A DNA stretch of 64,000 bases, taken from Tricholoma matsutake. Its lineage: Eukaryota; Basidiomycota; Agaricomycetes; Agaricales; Tricholomataceae. Under the pieces are notes generated by a model. The model did not search any database and was not told where the DNA came from. It worked only from the letters and a program-made list of their open reading frames with translations. Shown here one piece after another: positions 9,678 to 20,555 of the stretch. Each line of letters begins with the position of its first letter. Position 1 is the first letter of the stretch. The position numbers and the translations under genes were made by a program. The stretch is from contig AP026540.1 in assembly GCA_026075535.2 (NCBI GenBank), positions 3,100,001 to 3,164,000 of the forward strand. The letters are read 5' to 3'.

Positions 9678-10681
9678 ATGAGGTGTGTGCTACATCAAAC
9701 ATATCCCAATGCCTTGCTGAGGCCTTCCACAAAAACAATGCTGCTAAATCCTCTACTGATTCCTCACTTCCTCATCTCCATGAGTTTGGGGATGTGTTCT
9801 CCAAGGAATCGTTCGACTCTCTTCCTGCACACAAGCTGTGGGATCACACGATTGAACTCACCCCCAGTGCAACCCTTTCATCTTGCAAGGTCTATCCTCT
9901 CTCTCCTGAAGAACAGCAACAGCTTGACCAGTTCATCGATGAGCACCTGGCTTCTGGACATATTCAACCATTAAAGTCACCCATGGCCTCTCCATTTTTC
10001 TTTGTCAAGAAGAAGGATGGCTGACTTTGACCAATTCAAGACTACAGAAGGCTCAATGATGTCATAGTCAAAAATCACTACACATTACCTCTCATCTCCA
10101 AACTTGTGAACCAGCTCCATGGAGCCTGATACTTCACCAAGCTTGATGTCCATTGGGGCTACAATAATGTGAGGATAAAGGAGGGAGATGAGTGGAAGGC
10201 AGCCTTTTTGTACCAACCATGGTCTTTTTGAACCACTTGTCATGTTCTTTGGCCTTATTAATAGTCCTGCCACCTTTCAGACCATGATGAACAACATCTT
10301 CCATGACCTCATCCTCGAAGGCGTTGTTTGTATCTATCTTGACCACATCCTCATCTTCACTTGCACAATCAAAGAGAATGGTCACATCACATGCCTCATC
10401 CTGGAATGACTTTGACAGTACAAACTCTACCTTCATCAGGACAAGCGTGAGTTTGAGAAGACCAAGATCAAGTACCTCAGCCTGATTATCTCAGAGGGTC
10501 AGGTGGAGATGGATCCTATCAAGGTGAATGGAGTCATGGCTTGGCCAATGCCTACAAACAAGAAAGAGGTGCAGTCTTTCCTGGGTTTCATCAATTTATA
10601 TTGGTGTTTTATCAAGGATTTCTCACATCATGCATGACCACTGTTCAACTTGACAGGAAAGGAGGCATGGAGGTGGGATAA
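9678..10681 (+). pseudogene. pol relic of copy B, RT part
   Basis: It aligns with the RT region of copy A: the SPMASPFFFVKKKDG stretch near 10000, the motif corresponding to YLDD now reading YLDH near 10335-10350, and the start of the connection region. A TGA near 10022 and others interrupt it. It ends at the Harbinger insertion, whose TAA target duplication lies at 10679-10681. Confidence 0.8.
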
Positions 10682-10699
10682 GAGCCCATCCAGCAACAA

Positions 10700-11943
10700 A
10701 ATAAAAATTTCTATTTTAGATGTGGCAACTAGTGTCACAGCTGGTCACACATTCCTGTGCAGTTGCCAACAAACATCAACCCATAACAGCAGCCCGCCAC
10801 AGGCTCCTGAGGCTTCTGGCAAGGCCCAATGGTCCGAGGGTGACGAGATCACACTCATCAAGTATATCACTGAGTACAAAGCTGAAGCCGGTGATGGCAT
10901 GAAATTCAAGGCATCATTTTGGAGTGGTGCTGCCAAGGAGATGGTATCACATAGTGTTTTGGGTGGCATGAAGACATTGCAGGGGTGTTCAAGCAAGTGG
11001 GACCAGGTGCGTACCAAACTATCTCAAGCAATCTTTCTACTGATACACATTTATCCAGCTCAAGAAGTCATACAATGTTGTTGCTATGCTCAAAGCCAAT
11101 ACATCCAGATTCAGTTGGAGCAAGACCAAGGGGCTCAACATCACGATCAATGAGGCCTGCGCATGGAATGAATATATTGCGGTACATATGGTTGGCTGTG
11201 TAGCACCTGTTTTTACTGAGTTATTCTAAAAAAACAAGGATGCAACACCATACAAGTCAAAAGGGTTTCTGGACTTCAATCATATACAGGCAATCATGGG
11301 GACACACACTGTAAGAGGTGTTACTGCCTTTCACCCCTCAGATCAGACCCATGGTGCCATTGCAAACTCTCCATTGACCACTCTGAGCAGTACCACTGTT
11401 GTTGCCACCAGCAGAGGGATGGAACCTCCTACTCTAGATGTAAACAATGCACTGGTAAACAACAGACCAGAGTCTAGTGATGATGATTTACCGCCATCAA
11501 CCCCAGTCTGACCTTCTTCCATGATCTTCTCAGCCACTGGCATCTCGAAGCGCAAACACTCGGCACTTGATGATGATGCTTCAGTCTCCTTATTCAGCAG
11601 CAAGCAAATGCGCAAGTCTGCCTCCAGTGGTGCATCAGCATTGCATGGTATCAAAGATATGATGGTTGGTATTAGCTCATCTATGCACAATGGTCCATTG
11701 GGACAGCCTCTCCACCACAGGAGGTCTTCCACAGAACATAGAATTGAAGCAACAGCTCTTCTACAGGAGAAGGAGGATTTGACTGTAGACCAAATGGTTG
11801 CATTTGCTGACCTTTTTGAGCAGACCACAGCAAAGGCCAATACATACATGGCCCTCATATGCAATGATGTGCAGAAGCTTTGGGTTCAAAGGCAGTTGGT
11901 GGAACTTGGATTCCCTATGGTTGGTAGTGGTTCTGAGGCTTAA
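10700..11943 (+). pseudogene. Myb/SANT-like accessory protein of the Harbinger element
   Basis: Open blocks in changing frames encode a SANT/trihelix-like DNA-binding domain near 10815-11020 (tryptophans in QWSEGDEITLIKYI, SFWSGAA and SSKWDQV). A Ser/Thr-rich linker follows, then a C-terminal helical part ending at the TAA at 11941-11943. In this superfamily such a protein helps the transposase bind DNA and enter the nucleus. An in-frame TGA at 11509-11511 and frame changes show it is degenerate, though some breaks may be introns. Confidence 0.65.
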
Positions 11944-12079
11944 CATTGCATATTTCAGACTACATACAAATTGTGCTATTATATCTAACTTCCTCATTTG
12001 TATTGCACCATATGTCTTGTCACAGTGGTATGATAGCATTTCAATCATGTTCTGATACTGTACAGTAGTTGGAAGCAGC

Positions 12080-13775
12080 TATTTAGGCACTCGATGTGGC
12101 CCCTCATTCTTGTAGTTCTGCCTGAACTGCTCCCACATTTTGGCTGCTATCCCATCTTGCCTTGTATTAGCCCATCTCTTTTCTGCTGTTCTCGTCTGCC
12201 CTTCTGCTAGCTCTCCTGCAAAAAAACCTCACTCTATATCATCTGCTTCAACAAAGCCTTCAAGCTCATCTGGATCATGGATACAGATGAAGTTGTGAAC
12301 AGCTGCAAGAGCAGCAGAAATGCAAGCTTGATAGTCCATACTAATTTTGGCTGGATATATGAGAATGCAGAAACATCATTTCAGGACCCCAAAGATATGC
12401 TCAATGACATTGCAAGCTGATGTGTGTCGTAAATTGAAAAGCTTGTCTGCATTGACAGGCCTGTGGCCAGATATCAGATATGATGATATTACAATGACAT
12501 CAAATAAAAGAATCTGCACCATTGTTGGGCCCAGCCCTATTCTGCAAGATGATACCACACACCACATTTAGGAATAACAAGTGCATCACATATGGGAAAC
12601 CCAGCATCTGCAAGGTAATATTTATCTGCCAGGATATGGAGGTCTGTCATGCGAGCATCATAGAACATTGTTGAGTCCACCGCTGATCCATCCTAGTGTT
12701 GCCTTGACTGACTTGGGGCATTTTTGTATTCTTGAAATAACTTGACACAATGGACTCAGCCTGCTTAGTGTGGAGAGAGGACCCATCAACTTTTGGGGCT
12801 CCCTATCCATGTAAATATTTTCAGAATTCTGTGAGATTTACTGGAATTGATATTGTCTTTGACTCATTTTTGCTGGTTGACTTGCAAAAAACGATTCAAA
12901 GGCAATATCAATTCCAATAAATTGTATAGAATTCTGAAAATATTTACATAGATAGGGAGTCCCAAAAGTCGATGGGTCCTCTCTCAACACTAAGCAGGTT
13001 GAGTGTATTGTGTCAAGTTATTTCAAAAATACAAAAATGCCCCAAGTTGGTCAAGGCAACACTAATCCATCCCACCCACTGAATATATAATAAAAGATCA
13101 TATCAAACCCACAAATGGCCAGGCAGTTTTGTGTGATGCTGCCTTTGCGATCATGAGCTGCCTGACACATTTCTGCTGAAGTGCTACAGTTTATGTGAGT
13201 TCCATCGATGGCACTGAGGGCATCCTTGAAAAAGAGGTAGTATTTAGGATTTTTTAGAATTATGGGAAAGTATCTGTGGGTTATATGTCATTCTGGTCCT
13301 GATGACAATGAAATATAAAAACAAACTTTGATGTGGTTTCATTTGCTCGCTGAAATCGCTCAGATACATGATGGAGGGAAAGGCCAGTTACACATGTGTC
13401 TAAAGAAATTGCAAGCTGCTCTTCGATGTAGACATGTTTTGATGACGTCACTCCATACTGTTCCAAGGCTGGGACAAGACCCAAGAAAACATGCTTGTGT
13501 ACACCAAGCTCATTGCAAATGTGCTCTGGGTGACCATTCAGAAGCTCATGGACCCAGTCAGCTCCAGTCAATGCTGAAGTGTGATAGGGTGTTTTGTCAT
13601 ACAAAGGGAGACCATAAGCAAGTGCTGCAGCACTAGCAGCAAAGGTAAAGAGTGCCAGATACTGAAGCAGAAGCTGTTGTTCTTCACACTGAGAGCCACT
13701 GCTATCTGACATGGGTGCAAGGGGCCAACATAGCTTATCGTCTGATAATCTGATAATCAGATGGTGGTCATTCAC
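12080..13775 (-). pseudogene. PIF/Harbinger DDE transposase (degenerate)
   Basis: The minus strand starts with MNDHHLIIRL at 13775. It holds a conserved N-terminal helical region near 13380-13560 (KHVFLGLVPALEQYGVTSS, then SLHHVSERFQR). Further down are YYLADAGFP- and NVIEHIFGVLK-type motifs near 12400-12640. The C-terminal tail is near 12080-12330, with AVHNFICIHDPDEL and KMWEQFRQNY. The MITE at 12694-13065 splits it, and several frame breaks are present. The assignment rests on remembered family motifs. Confidence 0.7.
12694..13065. mobile_element. Foldback hAT-type MITE (372 bp)
   Basis: It is almost entirely an inverted repeat: each arm is about 140 bp, starting TAGTGTTGCCTTGAC and ending near the shared CAGAATTC/GAATTCTG. 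The flanking 8 bp, ATCCATCC, are exactly duplicated (12686-12693 and 13066-13073). It has no coding capacity and lies inside the Harbinger transposase. Confidence 0.88.
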
Positions 13776-13871
13776 ATTACTTCCTAAACAGGCAGCATGA
13801 CATATCTAATCATCTTTCCTGATGTGAAATAAAAATTATTTTGGTTTATTTTGTTGCCAGCTGGGCTCCAA

Positions 13872-15077
13872 TGCACAACAGGAGGCATTCAAAAAGCTTA
13901 AGAAGATGGTCACTTCCACTCCCATTCTTACCTTTGCTGACAATTTGTGCCCTTTTTGTGTAGAAGCTGACAGTTCTGACTTTGTGATGGGCACCGTGTT
14001 GTCTCAGCAGTCTCCGGAGGACCAGAAGTGGCATCCTGTTGCGTTCGACTCCAAAAGCCTTAGTGCTGTAGACTGAAACTATGAGATCCATGACAAGGAG
14101 ATGTTGGTGATAATGTGCGTGGTCAAGGAATGGCAACACTTCCTCGAGGGTGCCATCAAGCTTGTTGGTCCCTGTATCTATCCAGATTTGACTTCTCCTT
14201 GCACCACCATCCGGGTTGCAGCATGGGGAAGACTGATGCCCTCTCCTGATGTGCAGACCATGGGGATGGCAGTGATGACAATCAAAACATTGTGTTGTTG
14301 CAGCCAGACCTGTTCACTATTCGGGCACTGGAAGGCATTGCACCCCAGGGCAAGGAGTGGGACATCCTATGCAACATTTGTCATGCAAACCATAGCAGTT
14401 TACATGAGGATGTTGTTGCCCAAGCTGTTAAGGAACTGAGGAAGGGATCCACCCTCTTCTTGTGTGTCGCAGAGTGGGCTGAAAAGGAGGACTTGTTGTA
14501 TTTCAGGAATTGCATCTATGTCCCCAACAACCCAGACCTTCACTGGCACATCATATCCCAACACCATGACTCACAGATTGCTGGTCATCCTGGACACTGG
14601 AAGACTTGGAGCTCACCTCACAGAATTATTGGTGGCCACAAATGTCATGGCTGATTGGTTAGTATTGTCATACTTGTGACTTTTGCTTACACACCAAGAT
14701 TCCTCATCGCAAACCTGTTGGTGAGCTACACCCTCTTCCTGTTCCAGAGAGTCGTTGGGATGTTGTCAGTGTCAACTTTGTGGTGGAGTTGCCAGAGTTG
14801 AATGGGTTTGATGTGGTGATGTGCACAGTTGATTCAGTGAGGAAATGTGCTCATTTTATTGCCACTCACCACTGTTAGTGCCCTGGGTGCCGCCCGACTC
14901 TATTTCCACCATGTGTGGAAATTACATGGATTTCCAGGCGCCTTCCTAGCCTCTATGTCCAGACTCCACCCAGTCTTCAATGTCATCAAACTCCTTCCAG
15001 CTCCCCCAGCTCCATTCCCAGGACACCATTCACATCCACCACTGCCACCTACAGTGATTGAGGGAGAACCCCAGTAC
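13872..15077 (+). pseudogene. pol relic of copy B, RNase H and integrase parts
   Basis: It resumes the pol of copy B at NAQQEAFEKL-like sequence and runs through RNase H (EADSSDFVMG near 13960), the integrase zinc finger (near 14560-14700) and part of the core. Most of the integrase core and linker is missing: near 14945 the sequence jumps to the GAFL-SMSRLHPVF region, an internal deletion compared with copy A. It is interrupted at 15078 by a solo LTR. Confidence 0.78.
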
Positions 15078-15475
15078 TGTTAGGGCAACACCCACTATCT
15101 GCTAGCTAAGACTGTGTGGGTTCTCTCTACAAGAAGGGGGCGTGATGCGTGCACATGATGGGGGAATTGATGGTTTTGATGCGAGGGGTTATTAATAGAT
15201 GAGTTTGTTGAGAAAGCTGTTTCACACCACAAGTGTAGGTGGAATACCCAAGAGAACACAACTGTGGTCCCCTAGTATATTTAGGGTTTATATACTATGT
15301 TACATATATTGTACATTGTTGTTACCGACGCACTTATACATGCACATACATATTGATGCATGCGAAATAAAATTCTCACACTATCAAAGTGTAGCATCAC
15401 TTGGTGTAATGTAGTGTTATTCGACATAATAAAATAAAATGAAATTTTATTAGGTAATGGGGCTGTTTCCTAACA
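15078..15475. mobile_element. Solo LTR of an unrelated LTR retrotransposon (398 bp)
   Basis: It starts TGTTAGGGCAAC and ends TTTCCTAACA, a TG...CA pair with a 6-bp inverted terminal repeat. The 5-bp target AGTAC is exactly duplicated (15073-15077 and 15476-15480). It is not similar to the chromovirus LTRs. Its short ends would suit a Ty1/copia element, but no internal region remains to decide. Confidence 0.82.
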
Positions 15476-15480
15476 AGTAC

Positions 15481-15625
15481 AAAGTCGAGTCGATCTTGGA
15501 CAGCCAGTTGCATTGAGAAAAACTCCAGTATTTGGTGCACTGGAAGGGTTATGGGTATGAGGAGAACTCATGGGTCAAAGAGTCTGATGTGAACACCCCT
15601 CAGATAGTCAAGGAATTCCACCAAC
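15481..15625 (+). pseudogene. Chromodomain relic of copy B
   Basis: It aligns with the chromodomain of copy A (VHWKGYGYEENSWV stretch) and is cut at 15625 by copy C. It resumes at 18870 with the last codons of pol and the polypurine run before 18964. Confidence 0.78.
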
Positions 15626-16051
15626 TGTAAGGGGACTAGGGGGGTGCCCTGTGTGTTTTTCCTATTTTTTATGTTCATCCTATATTTTTCCCCACCTCAT
15701 TTCCTTCTATTCTTCATTTTCTATGATTTTTCCGGATTTTATTACTAATTTTCCCTTGCTATCATGTTTGTACATGTTGACACTTTTATATTTAGAGGTG
15801 GAGTACCCCTTCCGACACATACCCCTTGGTATGATGTCATTCGGCGGCCTTGATCTGCCTATCTCCGCCTTTTTCTATTTTTAGGTTATATTTGATTTTT
15901 GTTGTCTTCACATATACTGGGCATCAGCAAGGGGATCCTTAGAGTTTTCTCTTCGTATTTCCCTTTGCTAGGTGTGTCCCCAATGCCTGTATTATGTAGT
16001 ATAATTTTAACTTCGGATTTCTGTTTGCTAGAGGCTTAGGTTGCCCTTATA
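15626..16051 (+). repeat. 5' LTR of copy C
   Basis: This is a 426-bp LTR of the same subfamily as copies A and E, TGTAAGG to CCCTTATA. The primer-like site AGAAAACTCT follows at 16054-16063. Confidence 0.92.
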
Positions 16052-16217
16052 GTAGAAAACTCTCCCCTAAGGCCCGAAAATCGCGAACGCGCTGCCCAAG
16101 ATAGGCAGGTACGGACTGGACAACACTTCCCAAAGCTCCACAGAGTCCCTACACACTGTTCCAGATACTCTCGCCTTTATTACGCCGCCATTTTTGCCAA
16201 ACGTGCTCCCTAGCGAC

Positions 16218-17336
16218 ATGGATGCATCAGAACGCTTCGACGCGCTTGAAAGCGATGTTTCCGGAATGCGCGTGCAAATTGACTCGCTTAAATCTACGAT
16301 TGAAAACTTCGTTAGGACCCTCCAGGCTAACCCTACGACCAATAGTTCCCCCTTTACGACCCCAAGCGCACCCAACAACGATGTTTTGCCAAATGCGTCC
16401 ACTAAGGAACGTGCCCAGATCAAACCGTCCCCCCCCGCCAAATTTAATGGTGCACGTGCGCAGGGACATGCATTCCTTAATTCCTGTGAGTTATACATTA
16501 GTCTCCAGTCGCATCAATTCATTGATGAGGCTGCAAAAATTTATTGGGCCTTCACATACATGAAATATGAACGCGCCTATCTCTATGTGGACCATATCCT
16601 ACATCAAACTAAAGAACTCGGTTCTCTACCTTTCTCCACTTGGGGTGACTTTCGAGCTGAGTTCATATGCCACTTCTGCCCCCTCAATGAATGCCACCGA
16701 GCAGTGACACAACTTGAGTCATCCGCTTACCACCAGGGACGTCGATCCATGGATGACTATATCGATGAGTTCAAGGATTTGGTGGACATGGCAGGATATG
16801 GGAGTGGGTTGCCAGTGGTGGTGAAGTTCCAACGGGGGCTCAACCGAGAAATTCAGGACCAGATTGCACAGATGTTGGAAGGGCACCCAGCAGAAGATGA
16901 TATCCTTGCTTGGTATGAAGCTGCTTCACTCTGTGACGAGAACCGACTCACAAATGCAGCGTTTAATGCTGCATTCCGTGCTCCAACTACCACTCATACA
17001 CCCTACACCTTCAATCGAAGCCTCCCCCACCCTAACCCCATTCCTGTTCATCAAACTCCCACACCAGCTGTCAATGTCCCAGTACCAATGGATGTTGATG
17101 CAGCCTGCAGCCGTGCATGTAAGTTGGATCTCTGCTACTGTTGTGGGGAACCTGGACACAGGGCTGGAGCATGTCCCCATCATCAGGATATCCGCATGCT
17201 CACCCCCGAGGGACGAGACGAACTCCTGCAAGATTTGTTGGCACTTGTAGATATTGAGGAAGCGAAGGATCAAGTTGCAGAGGAGATTAAGTTGGAAGTT
17301 GTAGAGGAGCAGGATTTTCCTATTTGCAGCGAGTGA
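16218..17336 (+). CDS. Gag protein of copy C (intact, 372 aa)
   Basis: This is the only unbroken gag in the window. It starts at the ATG beginning MDASERFDAL. The N-terminal third has a heptad-rich segment (IDSLKSTIENFVRTL), the middle resembles a capsid domain (residues about 80-230), and a proline-rich linker follows. A zinc knuckle lies near residues 310-325; its spacing is C-X2-C-X4-H-X4-C (CYCCGEPGHRAGAC). The frame ends with the TGA at 17334-17336, overlapping pol, with GGATTTT at 17312-17318 upstream. As the element lacks RT and integrase, this Gag could act only in trans. Confidence 0.82.
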   Translation: MDASERFDALESDVSGMRVQIDSLKSTIENFVRTLQANPTTNSSPFTTPSAPNNDVLPNASTKERAQIKPSPPAKFNGARAQGHAFLNSCELYISLQSHQFIDEAAKIYWAFTYMKYERAYLYVDHILHQTKELGSLPFSTWGDFRAEFICHFCPLNECHRAVTQLESSAYHQGRRSMDDYIDEFKDLVDMAGYGSGLPVVVKFQRGLNREIQDQIAQMLEGHPAEDDILAWYEAASLCDENRLTNAAFNAAFRAPTTTHTPYTFNRSLPHPNPIPVHQTPTPAVNVPVPMDVDAACSRACKLDLCYCCGEPGHRAGACPHHQDIRMLTPEGRDELLQDLLALVDIEEAKDQVAEEIKLEVVEEQDFPICSE

Positions 17337-18126
17337 ATCGTACGCCCTCACTGCCTGTCCATAACCGCTTTGAAATCTTGTCAGTTGAATCCCCGGAGAA
17401 TGAATCCATTTCTGTGACTGCTCCCCTCTCTGACCCTTCGAAGTTGGCTAAAGATGTACCTGCTCTCCCCATCTCTCCTTCTACTCCACGTCCCAAAATT
17501 AAATCATGGGAGCGTAAACTACCACGCAAGTATATTGTGGCATCCACTCCCTCTGCACATTCCTTAAACCTAGCCATCGAACTGCAGACGACCGACACTG
17601 GACAGATACTCGGTGTCTCTGCGCTCCTGGACTCTGGTGCGACTGGTCTCTTCATCGATTCCCATCTGGTACAACAACATCATCTAAATACTTGCTCACT
17701 CTCACATCCAATACCTGTATATAACGTGGATGGATCCCCAAATGAAGCTGGTGCCATCTGAGAGGTTGCAGACCTGGATCTCCATTACAAAGATCATAGT
17801 GAGCGTGCCCTTTTTGCTGTCACTCAATTAGGAAAGCAAAAGGTGATTTTGGGATATCCATGGCTTCGAGACCATAACCCAGAGGTCGACTGGCATACTG
17901 GGGAGGTTACCATGAGCTGATGTCCATCCCACTGTCGGACGTGTTTCACAGAAGCCAGGCAAGAACATCGTGGACAGAAGGCAGCAATACGACGAACTCA
18001 GAAGTGTCGTGCTGGACCCCTGCCTATACCTGAAGTGGAATTGGAAGGGGTTCCTGATCTAATGCCGGACTTGGAGGATGATGATGAGGACCCAGAGGAA
18101 GTGGAGGAGGGTGATCGGATCTTCTA
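17291..18126 (+). pseudogene. pol remnant of copy C (protease region)
   Basis: It aligns with pol of copy A from its start through the protease (LLDSGATGLFID) to the acidic linker, where it stops abruptly at 18126. A TGA at 17759-17761 replaces an Arg codon that is CGA in copy A, and a second TGA occurs near 17918. The RT, RNase H, integrase and chromodomain are absent. Confidence 0.85.
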
Positions 18127-18438
18127 AAAAGGGAGAGGCCATGGGTGACTTCGATGGTCGAATACGTCCAGAGGCCAGGTGCTCGTCGATGAACTGGTCA
18201 AGCTGCCGTTGTTCTTCCGGAGAGAGAGGATAGACCTTGCAGGATGAAGGGGTTGCGCTGGGGGTGAGTTCGATCACGTGATCCCATGGCTTGCGTGCAG
18301 GAAGAGAGTCAAATGACTCCTTGGAGAACACGTCTTCAAACTCATGGAGATGAGGGAGTAAGGAGTTAGTAGAGGATTTAGCAGCGTTGTTTTTGTGGAA
18401 GGTCTCGGTGAGGCATTGGGATATGTTCGATGTGGCAC
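18127..18438 (-). pseudogene. Inverted pol segment inside copy C
   Basis: The minus strand encodes the region just before RT (SFDSLPARKPWDHVIEL through SPMASPF). It corresponds to about 2501-2812 of copy A read backwards. It abuts the forward pol remnant at 18126/18127 and the 3' LTR at 18439. Confidence 0.88.
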
Positions 18439-18864
18439 TGTAAGGGGACTAGGGGGGTGCCCTGTGTGTTTTTCCTATTTTTTATGTTCATCCTATATTT
18501 TTCCCCACCTCATTTCCTTCTATTCTTCATTTTCTATGATTTTTCTGGATTTTATTACTAATTTTCCCTTGCTATCATGTTTGTACATGTTGACACTTTT
18601 ATATTTAGAGGCGGAGTAGCCCTTCCGACACATACCCCTTGGTATGATGTCATTCGGCGGCCTTGATCTGCCTATCTCTGCCTTTTTCTATTTTTAGGTT
18701 ATATTTGATTTTTGTTGTCTTCACATATACTGGGCATCAGCAAGGGGATCCTTAGAGTTTTCTCTTCGTATTTCCCTTTGCTAGGTGTGTCCCCAATGCC
18801 TGTATTATGTAGTATAATTTTAACTTCGGATTTCCCTTTGCTAGAGGCTTAGGTTGCCCTTATA
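18439..18864 (+). repeat. 3' LTR of copy C
   Basis: This complete 426-bp LTR is nearly identical to 15626-16051. It abuts the inverted pol segment directly, so no polypurine tract remains. Confidence 0.92.
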
Positions 18865-18963
18865 CCAATGGCACACTGCTGCACCATGTCACATTCAAGT
18901 TACTGACTTTGGTCATATGTGATTTCGAATGCATCAGGGCAATGCATCTTAAAGAGGGGGCGA

Positions 18964-19403
18964 TGTAAGGGGACTAGGGGGTGACCCATGTGTTTCTCCT
19001 ATTTTTTATGTTTGTCCTATATTTTTCCTCACTTCATTTCCTTCTATTCTTCATTTTCTATGATTTTTCCTTATTTTATTACTAATTTTTCTTTCTATCA
19101 CATTTGTGTATGTTGACAGTTTTATATTTAGAGGCAGAGTACCCTTTCTGACATCTACCCCTTGGTATGATGTCATTTGGCAGCCTTGATCTGCCTATCT
19201 CCAACTTTTCTATTTTTAGGTTATTATTTGATTTTTGCAGTCTTCACATATACTGGGCATTGGCAAAGGGGTCCTTAAAGTTTTCTCTTCAGATTTCCCT
19301 TTGCTAGGTCTGCCTACAATCCCTGTAATATGTACTATAATTTTAACTTTGAATTTCCCTTTGCTAGTCCATTAATTAAGTGGCCTCTAAGGTTGCCCTT
19401 ATA
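18964..19403 (+). repeat. 3' LTR of copy B (440 bp)
   Basis: It starts TGTAAGGGGAC after a purine run and ends CCCTTATA. It carries the extra segment seen in the 5' remnant (6016-6239). It is more diverged from the 426-bp LTRs than those are from one another. Confidence 0.88.
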
Positions 19404-20555
19404 AAGAGGGTATAGGATTTGATGTACAATTCCATTGACTAGAACCCTTAAGAATTTGAATGTCTGGTGTGAAAGTATCAGAAAGAACAGTGCTCATTGA
19501 ATCATAGATGGGCTAACTTTGAAGCTTGATTGATCTGATCACTGGCAATGACTCGCTCAGAAAACCGTGGCTTCAAAGCTTTACTAAAAACCAACCTGGT
19601 TCAGCACTCAATTTGAAATTGAGACAGCTGTACTCACTGAGACTCTGGAGCTAAACCTTGACCCAATTTGGAGCATTTGGCAGGTGCCAGGCTCGATCTA
19701 CAGCTTGCTGTGCGGTTCACAGTTGATGAGGTTATGGTTTCACACCAAATGTCACACCACATTCTTACCATTGTTAGTACACTATATGCCTGTGTTGTAC
19801 CCACTTTATCTTAGTATTAAGTATGTGATCTCTAGAGCTCTTATAATAAACTTATAATTCACTCATCTCTAGAAAGAATCACTCCTATTTGTGATTGCTG
19901 TCCAACTCAGTGATGTTATGTAGCCATTCACTTTGAAGGAGTAGTTAATTGTTGTAAAGTTATTGTCCAAGACCACTTAGTTAAGGGGCACAGGAGGTGG
20001 TGGCAGTGGTGGGATGTCACTTGTGTAACTTGGCAGGTCAATAACTGGCTTTTTATAGGTTCTCAAAAATACCCCCAACAGCCTGGAAGAATGGAACTAT
20101 GTGGACAGAGAGGTTACAAGGAGCTCATTAGGAGAGCAAGACAGGTGAAGGGCTTTTGCTGAGCATCTACTCTGACATAGTCATACTTGGTATGTGACCT
20201 GTTGAAATCTGTATGTTTTCAACTCATAATCAACTGATAGTGCAGAGCAGTTCCTCATCTCACTCACCTATGTTCAGAGAGGCTATGGAGGCAAACTCAC
20301 AAGGATCTGCAATGACTAGCATGCCTGCCTGACACCGTGCTTTACATCACCACACACATTCCATACTATTTTCTGCAATGGAGCATCAGGACAGGGGAGA
20401 AGAGGCAACCAATTGATGCTGAATGATACTGAGCTCAAAATCAATGACTGAGATTGAATTGCTGTATCACTCATGCTGTTCATGGTCAGCACTCCCAACA
20501 ACATAGAATCTGTCTGTTTTGATATTGTATACATCTCCAGAAACTTGGACACCAA
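19404..20555. other. Gene-free stretch left of the aldehyde dehydrogenase relic
   Basis: This is AT-leaning sequence with few CpG and no convincing open frame on either strand. It may contain decayed downstream exons of the aldehyde dehydrogenase pseudogene, but no family motif could be recognised. No terminal repeats or target duplications were found in it. Confidence 0.4.

Larger units (their letters stand above)
10682..13868. mobile_element. PIF/Harbinger DNA transposon (3187 bp)
   Basis: The left end reads GAGCCCATCCAGCAACAAAA. The right end, reverse-complemented, is GAGCCCAGCTGGCAACAAAA. The target is TAA on the left and CAA on the right (one transition), fitting the 3-bp TWA target of PIF/Harbinger. 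The element carries the two genes expected for the superfamily: a Myb/SANT-like protein on the plus strand and a DDE transposase on the minus strand, both decayed. A hAT-type MITE (12694-13065) is inserted in the transposase. Confidence 0.85.
15626..18864 (+). mobile_element. Ty3/gypsy chromovirus, copy C (deleted and rearranged)
   Basis: It is bounded by two complete 426-bp LTRs and a near-perfect 5-bp target (CCAAC at 15621-15625, CCAAT at 18865-18869). Gag is intact, pol is cut short, and a roughly 312-bp pol segment is inverted next to the 3' LTR. About 2.8 kb of pol is missing. It is inserted in the chromodomain of copy B. Confidence 0.9.
6016..19403 (+). mobile_element. Decayed Ty3/gypsy chromovirus, copy B, broken by nested insertions
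   Basis: This copy has the same gene order as A but belongs to a distinct, older subfamily. Its LTR carries an extra segment (CCATTAATTAAGTGGC) near the 3' end. Its pieces are a 5' LTR remnant 6016-6239, gag 6598-7695, and pol in blocks 7650-8511, 9678-10681, 13872-15077, 15481-15625 and 18870-18963, then a 3' LTR 18964-19403. The gaps are later insertions with target duplications. CpG is almost absent; sites that are CG in copy A are often TG or CA here, as expected from long methylation-driven decay. The 5' part of its first LTR must lie left of copy A, outside the window. Confidence 0.88.
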
